A DNA stretch of 64,000 nucleotides from Comamonadaceae bacterium. Its GTDB lineage: Bacteria > Pseudomonadota > Gammaproteobacteria > Burkholderiales > Burkholderiaceae_C. The stretch's first letter is position 1, and every line of letters begins with the position of its first letter. A program made the translations under genes and the position numbers. The notes below the pieces were generated by a model. The model was not told the DNA's origin. It ran no database searches and was given only the letters and a program-made list of their open reading frames with translations. The stretch is taken from NCBI GenBank assembly GCA_013297875.1, contig JAAFIW010000002.1, forward strand, positions 116,627-180,626. The letters run 5' to 3'. Positions 42,405-49,820 of the stretch are shown here, in pieces.

Positions 42405-42547
42405 TATAAGTAAAACCGTTCGACTGAATGTAGCCAGCCAGCCCGACTTTGCTATGCGGGTTGTTGTGGTCGCAGTCGACCTGGAGACAGGTCTGCGCCC
42501 CGGCCACTGGGTATTTGTGGCGAACCGTTACGCCAGGGCGCGCACTG

Positions 42548-43309
42548 TTACGTGCCGATACCTGATGAAGCGCTTGGCCCCCGCACCGCCCGCACCATCG
42601 CCCAACTGGTCAGCCCCAGGGTGGTGGCGTTCAGCAAGTGCCAGGCAAAGTGGGTGCCCCAGCGCCAGTCGCTGCACAGCGGCGTGTCCAGCTGGCGCAG
42701 GGTCAGGCTGACGGCAAACACGGCTGCGGCAGCGGCCAGTAGCTTGGCAAACGGCAGCTTTTTCACAGCACTGTGCGCCACCAACAGCAGCAGCACCGAC
42801 CACGCGCCCAGGTAGCCGCTGGCCGCGCCCGCCCGTGTGAGCAGCGTGCCGCCTAAGGTGCCGGCCAACTGACCCCACAGCAGCGCAAAGGTCTGGCTGA
42901 GCGCTAAAAACGCCAGCACACCCAGCCACGCCATCGGCCAGCGCACCGCCTGCACGCGGTGGGCATACACCGCCAAATAAAAGTGCAGGTACAGCGCAAT
43001 AAACAACACATCCAGCGCGCCGGCCCAGCGGGTGGCAAAGGTGTGAAAGGCAAAACTGCCCGCGCCAATCAGCACCTGCAGGGCCAGCAGGGTGTTGATA
43101 TCCCAGCGGCGTGCTACTGAATTAGTAGCTGCTTGAGCAATAAACACCTGGGCGGGTAGCTGTTTTGGCTTGAAATCTGCCCTCCAGACCCGCCACACCA
43201 GCCAAGCCGTTAACCAGAACGCCAGGTTGCTCACTGCATTCAGCGGCTCATCCCAAAAGCCGGGCATCAGGCGTTCGCAATAGGCATCAACGTAGGCGTT
43301 CCAGTTCAT
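42548..43309 (-). CDS. Ceramidase-like integral membrane protein
   Basis: This 253-residue membrane protein has seven predicted hydrophobic segments. Motifs EPLNAVSNLAFWLTAWLVW, GAGSFAFHTFATRWAGALD and WGTHFAWHLLNATTLG match the alkaline ceramidase/CREST superfamily, where the serine, histidines and aspartate bind zinc. In bacteria the function is usually unknown; lipid amide hydrolysis is inferred. A full dispersed repeat copy (43113-43176) is translated in frame as FKPKQLPAQVFIAQAATNSV in the first cytoplasmic loop. A convincing frame is kept on either side, so the gene seems intact. Confidence 0.82.
   Translation of the reverse strand: MNWNAYVDAYCERLMPGFWDEPLNAVSNLAFWLTAWLVWRVWRADFKPKQLPAQVFIAQAATNSVARRWDINTLLALQVLIGAGSFAFHTFATRWAGALDVLFIALYLHFYLAVYAHRVQAVRWPMAWLGVLAFLALSQTFALLWGQLAGTLGGTLLTRAGAASGYLGAWSVLLLLVAHSAVKKLPFAKLLAAAAAVFAVSLTLRQLDTPLCSDWRWGTHFAWHLLNATTLGLTSWAMVRAVRGPSASSGIGT
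43113..43176 (+). repeat. Dispersed repeat, copy 11, inside the ceramidase-like gene
   Basis: This full-length copy reads GCTACTGAATTAGTAGC, TGCTTGAGCAATAAACACCT, GGGCGGGTAGCTGTTTTGGC and TTGAAAT. It is read in the opposite strand's frame by the membrane protein gene. Confidence 0.92.
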
Positions 43310-43321
43310 GTGATCGTCCTG

Positions 43322-43792
43322 TCAATTCAACTCAAAAAACCGCATCACCACCTGCTGCGGATGCCGCTGCCCGGTGCCAACAAACAGGCGCTGGCTGATC
43401 CAGCCCAGGCTGGGTGAGGCCGTTTCAAAACGGGGTGCGCAGCGAAAGTAGATCAGCGCGGGGTCTACCGGCTCCCCGCGGGCCAGTTGCGCCATGGCCT
43501 CGGCGGGGCCGCTACGCAATGCGCGGTTGGTCACGTAAATCATGTCGCCGCCATCGGTCTCCAGCATGTAGCGAGCGTCCAGATGGGCCAGGGTGTCGGA
43601 GGCAATGAGTTGAAAATCAGCCCCGCCGGGCAGCACCCGCGCCGTCCAGCCGTTTCCCTGCACGCTGCCACCGGTGATGGGAATCAGGCGGCGCTGGCCC
43701 TGTGGTGTGCCACCCAGGGCCTGGGGCGGGCCGACTTGCACCTGCAGGTCGGCAAAAAAAGTCAGCGTGGGGGTGGGTAGTTCGGTGTTCAC
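43322..43792 (-). CDS. DUF3237 domain protein
   Basis: The product has 156 residues from a GTG at 43792. It matches the DUF3237 family, single-domain beta-barrel proteins of unknown function: LQVQVGPPQALGGTPQGQRR, ITGGSVQGNGWTARVLPGGA and YVTNRALRSGPAEAMAQLAR are typical. Some members sit in aromatic catabolism clusters and are suspected to bind a small acid. It lies 12 bp upstream of the ceramidase-like gene on the same strand. Confidence 0.85.
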   Translation of the reverse strand: MNTELPTPTLTFFADLQVQVGPPQALGGTPQGQRRLIPITGGSVQGNGWTARVLPGGADFQLIASDTLAHLDARYMLETDGGDMIYVTNRALRSGPAEAMAQLARGEPVDPALIYFRCAPRFETASPSLGWISQRLFVGTGQRHPQQVVMRFFELN

Positions 43793-43861
43793 GTGGCGAC
43801 CTTGCTGTCATGTGTCATCCAAGCCGCTTCAGCGGCGAAGTCATCTGTCATGGCTGGCTCG

Positions 43862-44428
43862 CTACAAAAACCCAAGCGCCCCGAGCGCAGCCCCCGCGCC
43901 CAGCAGCCACAACATATGAATTTTGGTGCGCCACACCAGCAGCGTGGTCACCACCGCCAGCAGCCACAGGGGCCAGTTGGACAGCGCATACCCGGTGCTG
44001 GTGGCCAAAATGAAGCCGGTGGCAACCAACAACGCAATCACGATCGGTGCCAAGCCCTGCTTGAAGGCCCGCACCACCCGTAGCTCGCGGTTGCGGTGGC
44101 CCCATTGGGCGGCCAGGTAGGTCAGCGTGGTGCTGGGCAGCAAAATGCCCAGCATCGTTAACCAGACCGCGCCGAAGGCGGCCCACGGGCCACCGGCATT
44201 CAGCCCCACATGCCAGCCCAAGAGCGCGATGAACAACACGTTGGGGCCCGGGGCCGCTTGCGCGATGGCAATGGAGGCGGTGAACTGGGTGTCAGTCAGC
44301 CAGTGTTGCTGATCGACCAGGTAGCGGTGCATGTCGGGGGCCACCGTAATGGCCCCGCCAATCGACAGCAGCGACAGCGAGAAAAAATGCAGAAACAGCG
44401 CCAGCCAGTCGGCTGCTGTAAAGCTCAT
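43862..44428 (-). CDS. Chromate transporter, second half (ChrA family)
   Basis: The product has 188 residues from the ATG at 44428 and six hydrophobic segments. It corresponds to one half of a ChrA (CHR) transporter: FSLSLLSIGGAITVAPDMHR and AIAQAAPGPNVLFIALLGWH carry the family motifs. In short-chain CHR systems two such half-proteins form the chromate efflux unit. The start overlaps the end of the first half by four bases. Chromate, sulfate or a similar oxyanion is the usual substrate. Confidence 0.9.
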   Translation of the reverse strand: MSFTAADWLALFLHFFSLSLLSIGGAITVAPDMHRYLVDQQHWLTDTQFTASIAIAQAAPGPNVLFIALLGWHVGLNAGGPWAAFGAVWLTMLGILLPSTTLTYLAAQWGHRNRELRVVRAFKQGLAPIVIALLVATGFILATSTGYALSNWPLWLLAVVTTLLVWRTKIHMLWLLGAGAALGALGFL

Positions 44429-45027
44429 GGTTTGAGCCTCAGCCATGTCAGCGTGCAGGCCAGCACACCCAGCGCGGGCAGCACCCAGGCCAATGGCAAC
44501 CGCAGCAGTGCCACCAACACGAAGCACGTCAAGCCTAAAGCCGCGCACGCCCACAAGCCCAGTGGGTGTTTGTTCAATGCGCCCATCAGCTTCAGGCCCG
44601 TGGCCGCAATCAGCCCTGCCGCCACCGCACCCATGCCGCGCAGCGCGCCCTGCACCGCCGGCACCTGCGCGAACTGCGCATACAGCAGCACCAGCAGCAA
44701 CACCACCACCAACGGTGCCGCCAGCATGCCCGCCAGTGCACTGAGCGCGCCCCGCAGCCCGAAGTAGCGCCCCCCAATCATCAGCGACAGGTTCACCACA
44801 TTTGGCCCCGGCATGATTTGCGCCACCGCCCATTCCTCGACAAACTGCTCGCGGGTGAGCCACTGCTTTTTTTCCACCAGCTCGCGCTGCACCACGGCCA
44901 GCACACCGCCAAAGCCCTGAAGCGCCAGCCAGGTGAACGACCAGAACAGGTCGGCGCAGGATTGGGGTTGGTGGGGTGCAGGGGCTACAGGGGCAGGCAG
45001 GATTGGCATAGACACCATTATTGACAT
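44425..45027 (-). CDS. Chromate transporter, first half (ChrA family)
   Basis: The product has about 200 residues from the ATG at 45027, with alternatives at 45018 and 45009; an AGGTG ribosome binding site favours the first. It has six hydrophobic segments. The CHR motifs are FTWLALQGFGGVLAVVQREL and AVAQIMPGPNVVNLSLMIGG. It overlaps the second half by four bases, so the pair is translated together. A short-chain CHR pair with a LuxR-type regulator next to it is seen, though that regulator seems to be broken. Confidence 0.9.
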   Translation of the reverse strand: MSIMVSMPILPAPVAPAPHQPQSCADLFWSFTWLALQGFGGVLAVVQRELVEKKQWLTREQFVEEWAVAQIMPGPNVVNLSLMIGGRYFGLRGALSALAGMLAAPLVVVLLLVLLYAQFAQVPAVQGALRGMGAVAAGLIAATGLKLMGALNKHPLGLWACAALGLTCFVLVALLRLPLAWVLPALGVLACTLTWLRLKP

Positions 45028-45056
45028 CGCACCTGCTGATCCAGCCGGAACAGGTG

Positions 45057-45554
45057 TCAACCTCCTCGTGCGGGGAACGCTGCTGCCAGGTGGGCTCGCA
45101 GCCCCGCGCGGCTGCTCACGGCCGCACGTGCATAGGCGTTGCGCAGGTGCACGCGCACGGTGGCGGGTGACAGCTGCATGTGGCTACCAATCTCCTTACA
45201 CGTCAAACCCTGGCAGTAGAGCTGGGCGATCTCGTGCTGTCGCGGCGTCAAGGGGCCCGGGTTGTCGCTGGCAGATTGGGCATGCAGTTCAACCCGCAGA
45301 CCACCCGTTGCAGGCGTGATATGCAAGCGCCAACCCGCCTGGTGGATCAGGCGCAACGCCTTTTTCTCGCCGTGCAGCCACTCTGGCGGAATGCGCGGTC
45401 CTGCGGTCTTGTCAACGGCCAACTGAGCCCATGCCGCAATAAAGGCCGCGTTGGGAAACAACAGCCAGCCGTTGTCATCGGCAATGGCCAAGGGTTGTTG
45501 TGCGTCAAAGCGCAGGTCTTGCCGCGCACCAGCAAACAGGCGATTGATCAGCAT
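45057..45554 (-). CDS. LuxR-family regulator, HTH half after an amber codon
   Basis: The 165-residue reading frame starts at an ATG at 45554, four bases after a TAG. It has a C-terminal LuxR/GerE helix-turn-helix: LTPRQHEIAQLYCQGLTCKE and QLSPATVRVHLRNAYARAAV. The N-terminal 90 residues look like the end of a longer sensor domain. The frame is the same as that of the upstream half, and only one stop codon (TAG at 45560-45558) separates them. It is therefore probably the 3' part of one gene. A TAG, GCG, ATG arrangement could allow restart. Confidence 0.8.
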   Translation of the reverse strand: MLINRLFAGARQDLRFDAQQPLAIADDNGWLLFPNAAFIAAWAQLAVDKTAGPRIPPEWLHGEKKALRLIHQAGWRLHITPATGGLRVELHAQSASDNPGPLTPRQHEIAQLYCQGLTCKEIGSHMQLSPATVRVHLRNAYARAAVSSRAGLRAHLAAAFPARGG

Positions 45555-45557
45555 CGC

Positions 45558-46076
45558 CTAGCGCAGGCTGGGCGCCAGGTGGGTGAGCGCAGCCTCGTCG
45601 CCGGGCGTGTAGGCAGCAGCCCCTGGGCCACGCGTCAGGTTCAGGTGCGCCCAGGTCTGACAGCCTTCAAACTCAATGGCCACGCCGAGCACTTGCGCAA
45701 TGCCGTGGCGCCGAAAAAAATCACGCCAGATGGCCGTTACGCTGTCCCAGCGGGGCTCCAGCGTATTCATTGCAAAGGCTTTGCCCGGCTGCGAATGGAT
45801 GACGCTGGCGTGATAGTCGAGTTGCCCGCCGCCCACCGCATGCCAATCAGCCGTCATGGCCGCCAGGTCGTACCCAGACCCTGCAGCCGCCACAAAGCTG
45901 GTGCTGGGGTGCCACATCGTGATGGCACCCCGGTCAGCATCGAAGCGCTTGAGCAATTGCTGTAGCAGTTGTTGCTGAAAGTGCTCACAACCGGTGGTGC
46001 GAGCCAGTTGAAACAACGCAAGCGTGAAAGTGCTCGGGTCAGAAGGCGCGGGTGCGGTGGCCAGTTGCATGGACAT
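45558..46076 (-). CDS. LuxR-family regulator, sensor half before an amber codon
   Basis: The product has 172 residues from the ATG at 46076 with a GGGAG ribosome binding site. It starts MSMQLATAPAPSD and contains a sensor-like region (QQLLQQLLKRFDADRGAITM, GDEAALTHLAPSLR). It ends in TAG. The next codons in the same frame run into the DNA-binding half at 45554. Together they make a regulator of about 340 residues, the usual length of GAF-type LuxR proteins. The gene looks like a recent nonsense pseudogene, or a case of readthrough. Confidence 0.75.
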   Translation of the reverse strand: MSMQLATAPAPSDPSTFTLALFQLARTTGCEHFQQQLLQQLLKRFDADRGAITMWHPSTSFVAAAGSGYDLAAMTADWHAVGGGQLDYHASVIHSQPGKAFAMNTLEPRWDSVTAIWRDFFRRHGIAQVLGVAIEFEGCQTWAHLNLTRGPGAAAYTPGDEAALTHLAPSLR

Positions 46077-46187
46077 GGACTCCCAAGACCGATTGAAGTG
46101 AGAAATACCACGCGATATGGTATGGCCTGCGCCACACAACTGCATAGCATCTGTCACGAAAGTTGTGAATCCACAACTTTTGTAATT

Positions 46188-46250
46188 GCTACTCAATTCA
46201 TAGCTGGTTGAGCAGTAGATCTCTGGGCTGACAGCTCTTTTGGCATTTAA
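46188..46250 (+). repeat. Dispersed repeat, copy 12, upstream of the propeller lipoprotein
   Basis: This forward copy reads GCTACTCAATTCATAGC, TGGTTGAGCAGTAGATCTCT, GGGCTGACAGCTCTTTTGGC and ATTTAA. It occupies the leader region about 40 bp before the lipoprotein start. Confidence 0.85.
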
Positions 46251-46289
46251 CCCATCACCTGGAGCACCCTGTTGACACACCGCACCCTG

Positions 46290-48299
46290 ATGACAACCAG
46301 CCGACGGGCACTGCTGCTGTCTGCGTTCAGTCTGGCGCTGGCCGCCTGCGGCGGCGGCAGTGACGGCGCTTCCATCACCGTGCCCGTCACCCCAGCCCCG
46401 GGCAGCTCCGGTAACCCTGGCATCCAGATCAGCCTGGTGCGCGCCAGCGCCGAGCCTGTTGGGGCCAGTTGCGCTGCAGGCGGTGTGCGGGTGCAGAGCG
46501 GGCTGGACGCCAACAGCAATGGTGTGCTGGACGACAGCGAGGTCAAAGAAACCGCCTTTGTGTGCAACGGCGCAGCTGGAGCCCCGGGAACGCCGGGTGC
46601 CACAGGTGCACCTGGAGCATCCGGAGCCCCTGGAGCGGCTGGAGCCCCGGGGACGCCCGGAACACCTGGAACTCAAGGATCAGGCACGGCCAGCCCAGCC
46701 AGCCTGGCGCGCACTGCGGTCGAGCCCGCTGGGCCCAACTGCGCCAGCGGCGGTGTGCGCATTCAGTCCGGGCAAGATGCCAACAACAATGGTGTGCTGA
46801 ATGACGGCGAGGTGAAAGAAACCACTTTTGTGTGCAATGGCACAGCGGGTACGCCCGGAACGCCCGGAACGCCCGGAGCGGCCGGCACACCCGGTACCAG
46901 TGGCCTTAACAGCCTGATCCTGACCACCCCCGAGCCCGCTGGAGCCAACTGCGCGGCAGGCGGCCTGCGGGTGCAGACGGGCTTGGACACCGACCGTAGC
47001 GGCACGCTGCAAGCTGGGGAAGTCACAGCCACTTCAGTTGTGTGCAGCCCCGCCAGCCCAGGAAGCATCTTGACGGCGGTCAGCGGGCTGGATACGGGCA
47101 AAACGCTCACTGTGGTGCTCAACGGCGGCGCGCCCATCAGCATTGCCACCAACGGCTTTGCCAGCCTGGCCAGCGGGCTGGCAGCAGGCACGGCCTACAC
47201 CGTCACCGTGGGCAGCCAGCCCGCCCGGCAAACCTGCAATTTAAGCGGCGCAACAGGCACGGTGGCGGCGGGCGGCGTGGCCACGGTCATCGTGACGTGT
47301 GCTGCCAGCCCCCTATTTGCTTACGTGGCGAACATCGACAACGACGACATCTCGGCCTACAGCATCAACCCAAGCACTGGTGTGCTGACCGCTGTGGGCA
47401 CGCCTGTTGCGGCGGGCAGTCGCCCGATCTCCTTGGCGTTTGACCCGAGCGGCAAGTTTGTTTACGTGGCCAACGCCAGCAGCAACAACATCTCGGCCTA
47501 TCGCATCGACGCCGCAAGCGGTGCGCTCACCTCTGTGGGCGCGCTGGTTGCGGCGGGCGATAGCCCTCGCTCTGTGGCGGTTGACCCAAGCGGCAAGTTT
47601 GTCTACGTAGCAAACACCAACAGCAACAACGTCTCGGTCTACCGCATCGACGCTGCAAGTGGCGCGCTGACCGCTGTGGGCGCGCCTGTTGCGGCGGGCA
47701 ATAGCCCCATCTCCGTGGCGGTTGATCCGAGCGGAAGGTTTGTTTACGCGGCGAACTTCAACAGCAACAGCGTCGGGGTCTACAGCATCGACGCCGGTAG
47801 TGGCGCGCTGACCGCCGTGGGCGCGCCTGTTGCGACGGGCAATAGCCCGATCTCTGTGGCGGTTGACCCGAGCGGCAAGTTTGTTTACGCGGCGAACGCC
47901 AGCAGCAACAACATCTCGGCCTATCGCATCGACACCGCAAGCGGCGCGCTCACCTCTGTGGGCGCCCTGGTTGCGGCGGGTGCCAGCCCTCGCGCCGTGG
48001 CGGTTGACCCGAGCGGCAAGTTTGTGTACTCGGCGAACACCAACAGCAATAACGTCACGGCCTACCGCATCGACGCCGCAAGCGGCGCGTTGACCGCTGT
48101 GGGCACGCCTGTTGCGGCGGGCAATAACCCTATCTCCGTGGCGGTAGACCCCAACGGCAAGTTTGTTTACGCGGCGAACCGCAACAGCAACAACGTCTCG
48201 GTCTACCGGATCGACGCCAGCACCGGCGCGCTCACTTTCGCGGGCACGGCGGCGGCGGGCAATGGCCCCGTCTCCATCGCCATCAGCCAGCGGCCTTGA
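46290..48299 (+). CDS. Surface lipoprotein: EF-hand-like/collagen-like modules plus 7-bladed propeller
   Basis: The product has 669 residues from the ATG at 46290, with lipobox ALAAC. Three modules each have an ANCASGGVRIQSG-type segment followed by a calcium-loop pattern: DANSNGVLDDSE, DANNNGVLNDGE and DTDRSGTLQAGE. Gly-X-Y collagen-like tracts lie between them (APGTPGATGAPGASGAPGAA). The C-terminal part has seven nearly identical repeats of 47 residues (FVYVANTNSNNVSVYRIDA, then GALTAVGAP and SVAVDPSG), the YncE/lactonase propeller pattern. The protein is probably exposed on the cell surface and binds a ligand or a cell partner. No enzyme residues can be named. Confidence 0.85.
   Translation: MTTSRRALLLSAFSLALAACGGGSDGASITVPVTPAPGSSGNPGIQISLVRASAEPVGASCAAGGVRVQSGLDANSNGVLDDSEVKETAFVCNGAAGAPGTPGATGAPGASGAPGAAGAPGTPGTPGTQGSGTASPASLARTAVEPAGPNCASGGVRIQSGQDANNNGVLNDGEVKETTFVCNGTAGTPGTPGTPGAAGTPGTSGLNSLILTTPEPAGANCAAGGLRVQTGLDTDRSGTLQAGEVTATSVVCSPASPGSILTAVSGLDTGKTLTVVLNGGAPISIATNGFASLASGLAAGTAYTVTVGSQPARQTCNLSGATGTVAAGGVATVIVTCAASPLFAYVANIDNDDISAYSINPSTGVLTAVGTPVAAGSRPISLAFDPSGKFVYVANASSNNISAYRIDAASGALTSVGALVAAGDSPRSVAVDPSGKFVYVANTNSNNVSVYRIDAASGALTAVGAPVAAGNSPISVAVDPSGRFVYAANFNSNSVGVYSIDAGSGALTAVGAPVATGNSPISVAVDPSGKFVYAANASSNNISAYRIDTASGALTSVGALVAAGASPRAVAVDPSGKFVYSANTNSNNVTAYRIDAASGALTAVGTPVAAGNNPISVAVDPNGKFVYAANRNSNNVSVYRIDASTGALTFAGTAAAGNGPVSIAISQRP
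47311..48296 (+). repeat. Seven 141-bp tandem repeats in the propeller region
   Basis: Units of 141 bp (47 codons) start with TTTGTTTACG-like sequence. Adjacent copies differ by only a few bases, and non-adjacent units share variants (units 2 and 5 both read ASSNNISAYRID). This points to recent duplication or gene conversion within the array. Confidence 0.85.
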
Positions 48300-48426
48300 G
48301 CTTGTCGCTGCGCGTTAACTGCGCTTTGAAACCCACGTTACCAGTTTGTTTCAGGCCGTCGCCGCTGTGCGGCCAGGCCTCACCCATACTTTGCCGCTGC
48401 TCGTCACCCACCCGAAAGCAATATGT

Positions 48427-49368
48427 ATGGCTACCAACTACGTGTATCTAGGCTCCTATGACCGGGCCGTCTTTCAAGAAGAGTTCTCCAAGCGGTTCTC
48501 AAAAAATGGCCGCTACGACGCGGGCGCGATTCCGGCGATGTTTGAGTTGCTCACGTTTATCGAGCGCGACACGCAGATCAACGACATGCGCTGGGCCGCC
48601 TACATGCTGGCCACGGTGCTGTGGGAAACCACCTACCCCAAAACGGTTGAAGTCGCCGTCAAAAACAAAAAAGGCCAGCCCGTCATCAGCAAGAAAACGG
48701 GCAAACCGGTGGTCTTGAAATCACGCGTGTGGTTGATGACCATGGCCCCGGTGGACGAAGTGGGGCGTGGCAAGGGCCGCAACTACCATGAACCGGTGAA
48801 GGTGCGCAAACTGGCCGATGGCAGCGTGCAGGTGACCGAGCAGGATGGCGACCAGTTCAGCGTGACGGCGGGCGGCAAGGTCAAAGCGCTCACCAAAAAA
48901 GCGGTGATGGGCACGGCCGACGGTGGCGCCGCCGTGAAAACCTATGTGGACGACACCGGCGATGAGCACGCCTACTTTGGGCGTGGCTATGTACAGCTGA
49001 CCTGGTGGTCCAACTACGCCACCACGGGCGCTGCCATTGGCCGGGGCCTGGACTTGCTGCTGGATCCTGAGTTGGTCAAGCAACCCGAGGTGGCTTACGC
49101 CATCATGGCCCACGGCATGCGCACCGGCGACGGCTTTGCCAATCGCCGCACCTTTGCCCAGTACTTTTCAGCGACCAAGAGCAACTATGTGGGCGCGCGC
49201 GCCATGGTCAATGGCAGCGACCATGCCGCCAACATTGCCACCATTGCGCAGATGTTCGAAGCCATCCTGATGGCCTCGCGACCGCTCAGGCTCGTACCCG
49301 CCAGCGTGCCGTTTGCACCCGAGCTGCAAGGCGCACCGGGTGCGTTACATGGCGTGGGGGGCTATTGA
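48427..49368 (+). CDS. GH19-like lysozyme/chitinase-fold peptidoglycan hydrolase
   Basis: The product has 313 residues from the ATG at 48427 and no signal peptide. The motif AYFGRGYVQLTWWSNYA is the substrate-cleft signature of glycoside hydrolase family 19 and related endolysins. It follows a helical region MRWAAYMLATVLWETTYPKT with the likely catalytic glutamate. An insert with several lysines separates the two. The later segment PEVAYAIMAHGMRTGDGF is also family-like. Such enzymes cut chitin or the glycan of peptidoglycan. Absence of a signal and a periplasmic partner gene 2 bp later fits an exported effector or a phage-derived lysin. Confidence 0.8.
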   Translation: MATNYVYLGSYDRAVFQEEFSKRFSKNGRYDAGAIPAMFELLTFIERDTQINDMRWAAYMLATVLWETTYPKTVEVAVKNKKGQPVISKKTGKPVVLKSRVWLMTMAPVDEVGRGKGRNYHEPVKVRKLADGSVQVTEQDGDQFSVTAGGKVKALTKKAVMGTADGGAAVKTYVDDTGDEHAYFGRGYVQLTWWSNYATTGAAIGRGLDLLLDPELVKQPEVAYAIMAHGMRTGDGFANRRTFAQYFSATKSNYVGARAMVNGSDHAANIATIAQMFEAILMASRPLRLVPASVPFAPELQGAPGALHGVGGY

Positions 49369-49369
49369 T

Positions 49370-49774
49370 ATGGGTCACCACCGATGGATGGCGCTGCTGC
49401 TCACGGGCGCACTGTGTTCGTTCACCACGGTCGCCTCAGTTGCCAAGCCGGCGTCGGCCACCCAGCAACAGCGCTGCGGCTGGTTTGACAACCCCAGCCC
49501 TCAAAACGCCGCGTTAATCGACCGCGATGGCAGCTGGACGGTTTCTGTGCAAGGCGGCGAATCGGCCAAAGGCGCGTGGCCCCGTTTCAGCGGCAAGCAG
49601 TGGGTGAAAACGGGTGCTGGAAGCTATGGCTACGGCTGTGCCTGCATGACGGTCGATGTCGATGTGCAGACCCAGCAAATTCAACGGATTCATTCGGCGA
49701 ATGCCAAGCCGGTGTCGGCTTGCCGAAGCGACAAGGCCATCAAGGACAAAGAACCGTTCAATCCGTTGAAGTAG
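49370..49774 (+). CDS. DUF4087 family periplasmic protein, putative partner of the hydrolase
   Basis: The product has 134 residues starting one base after the hydrolase stop. A signal peptide (MALLLTGALCSFTTVASVAK) leads to a small domain typical of DUF4087: RCGWFDNPSPQNAALIDRDG, TVSVQGGESAKGAWPRFSG and GYGCACMTVDVD. Cysteines at CGW, CAC and ACR could form disulfides. It is probably secreted to the periplasm. Its tight pairing with a cell-wall hydrolase that lacks a signal suggests immunity or inhibitor function, in the way of lysozyme inhibitors. This role is inferred from context alone. Confidence 0.8.
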   Translation: MGHHRWMALLLTGALCSFTTVASVAKPASATQQQRCGWFDNPSPQNAALIDRDGSWTVSVQGGESAKGAWPRFSGKQWVKTGAGSYGYGCACMTVDVDVQTQQIQRIHSANAKPVSACRSDKAIKDKEPFNPLK

Positions 49775-49820
49775 CGGGTTGCGCCGGCAGACTCCCAGCG
49801 GGATATTTTTGGCGTTTACG

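Noticed and set aside
42277..42507. Minus-strand frame of 76 codons in the gap before the ceramidase-like gene
   Set aside because: It runs through the MITE, so the frame is an accident of that element. A decayed gene in 42411-42547 is possible but unsupported.
47311..48296. Regular repeats that might suggest a CRISPR array or satellite
   Set aside because: The 141-bp units are coding, in frame and encode propeller blades of one lipoprotein.
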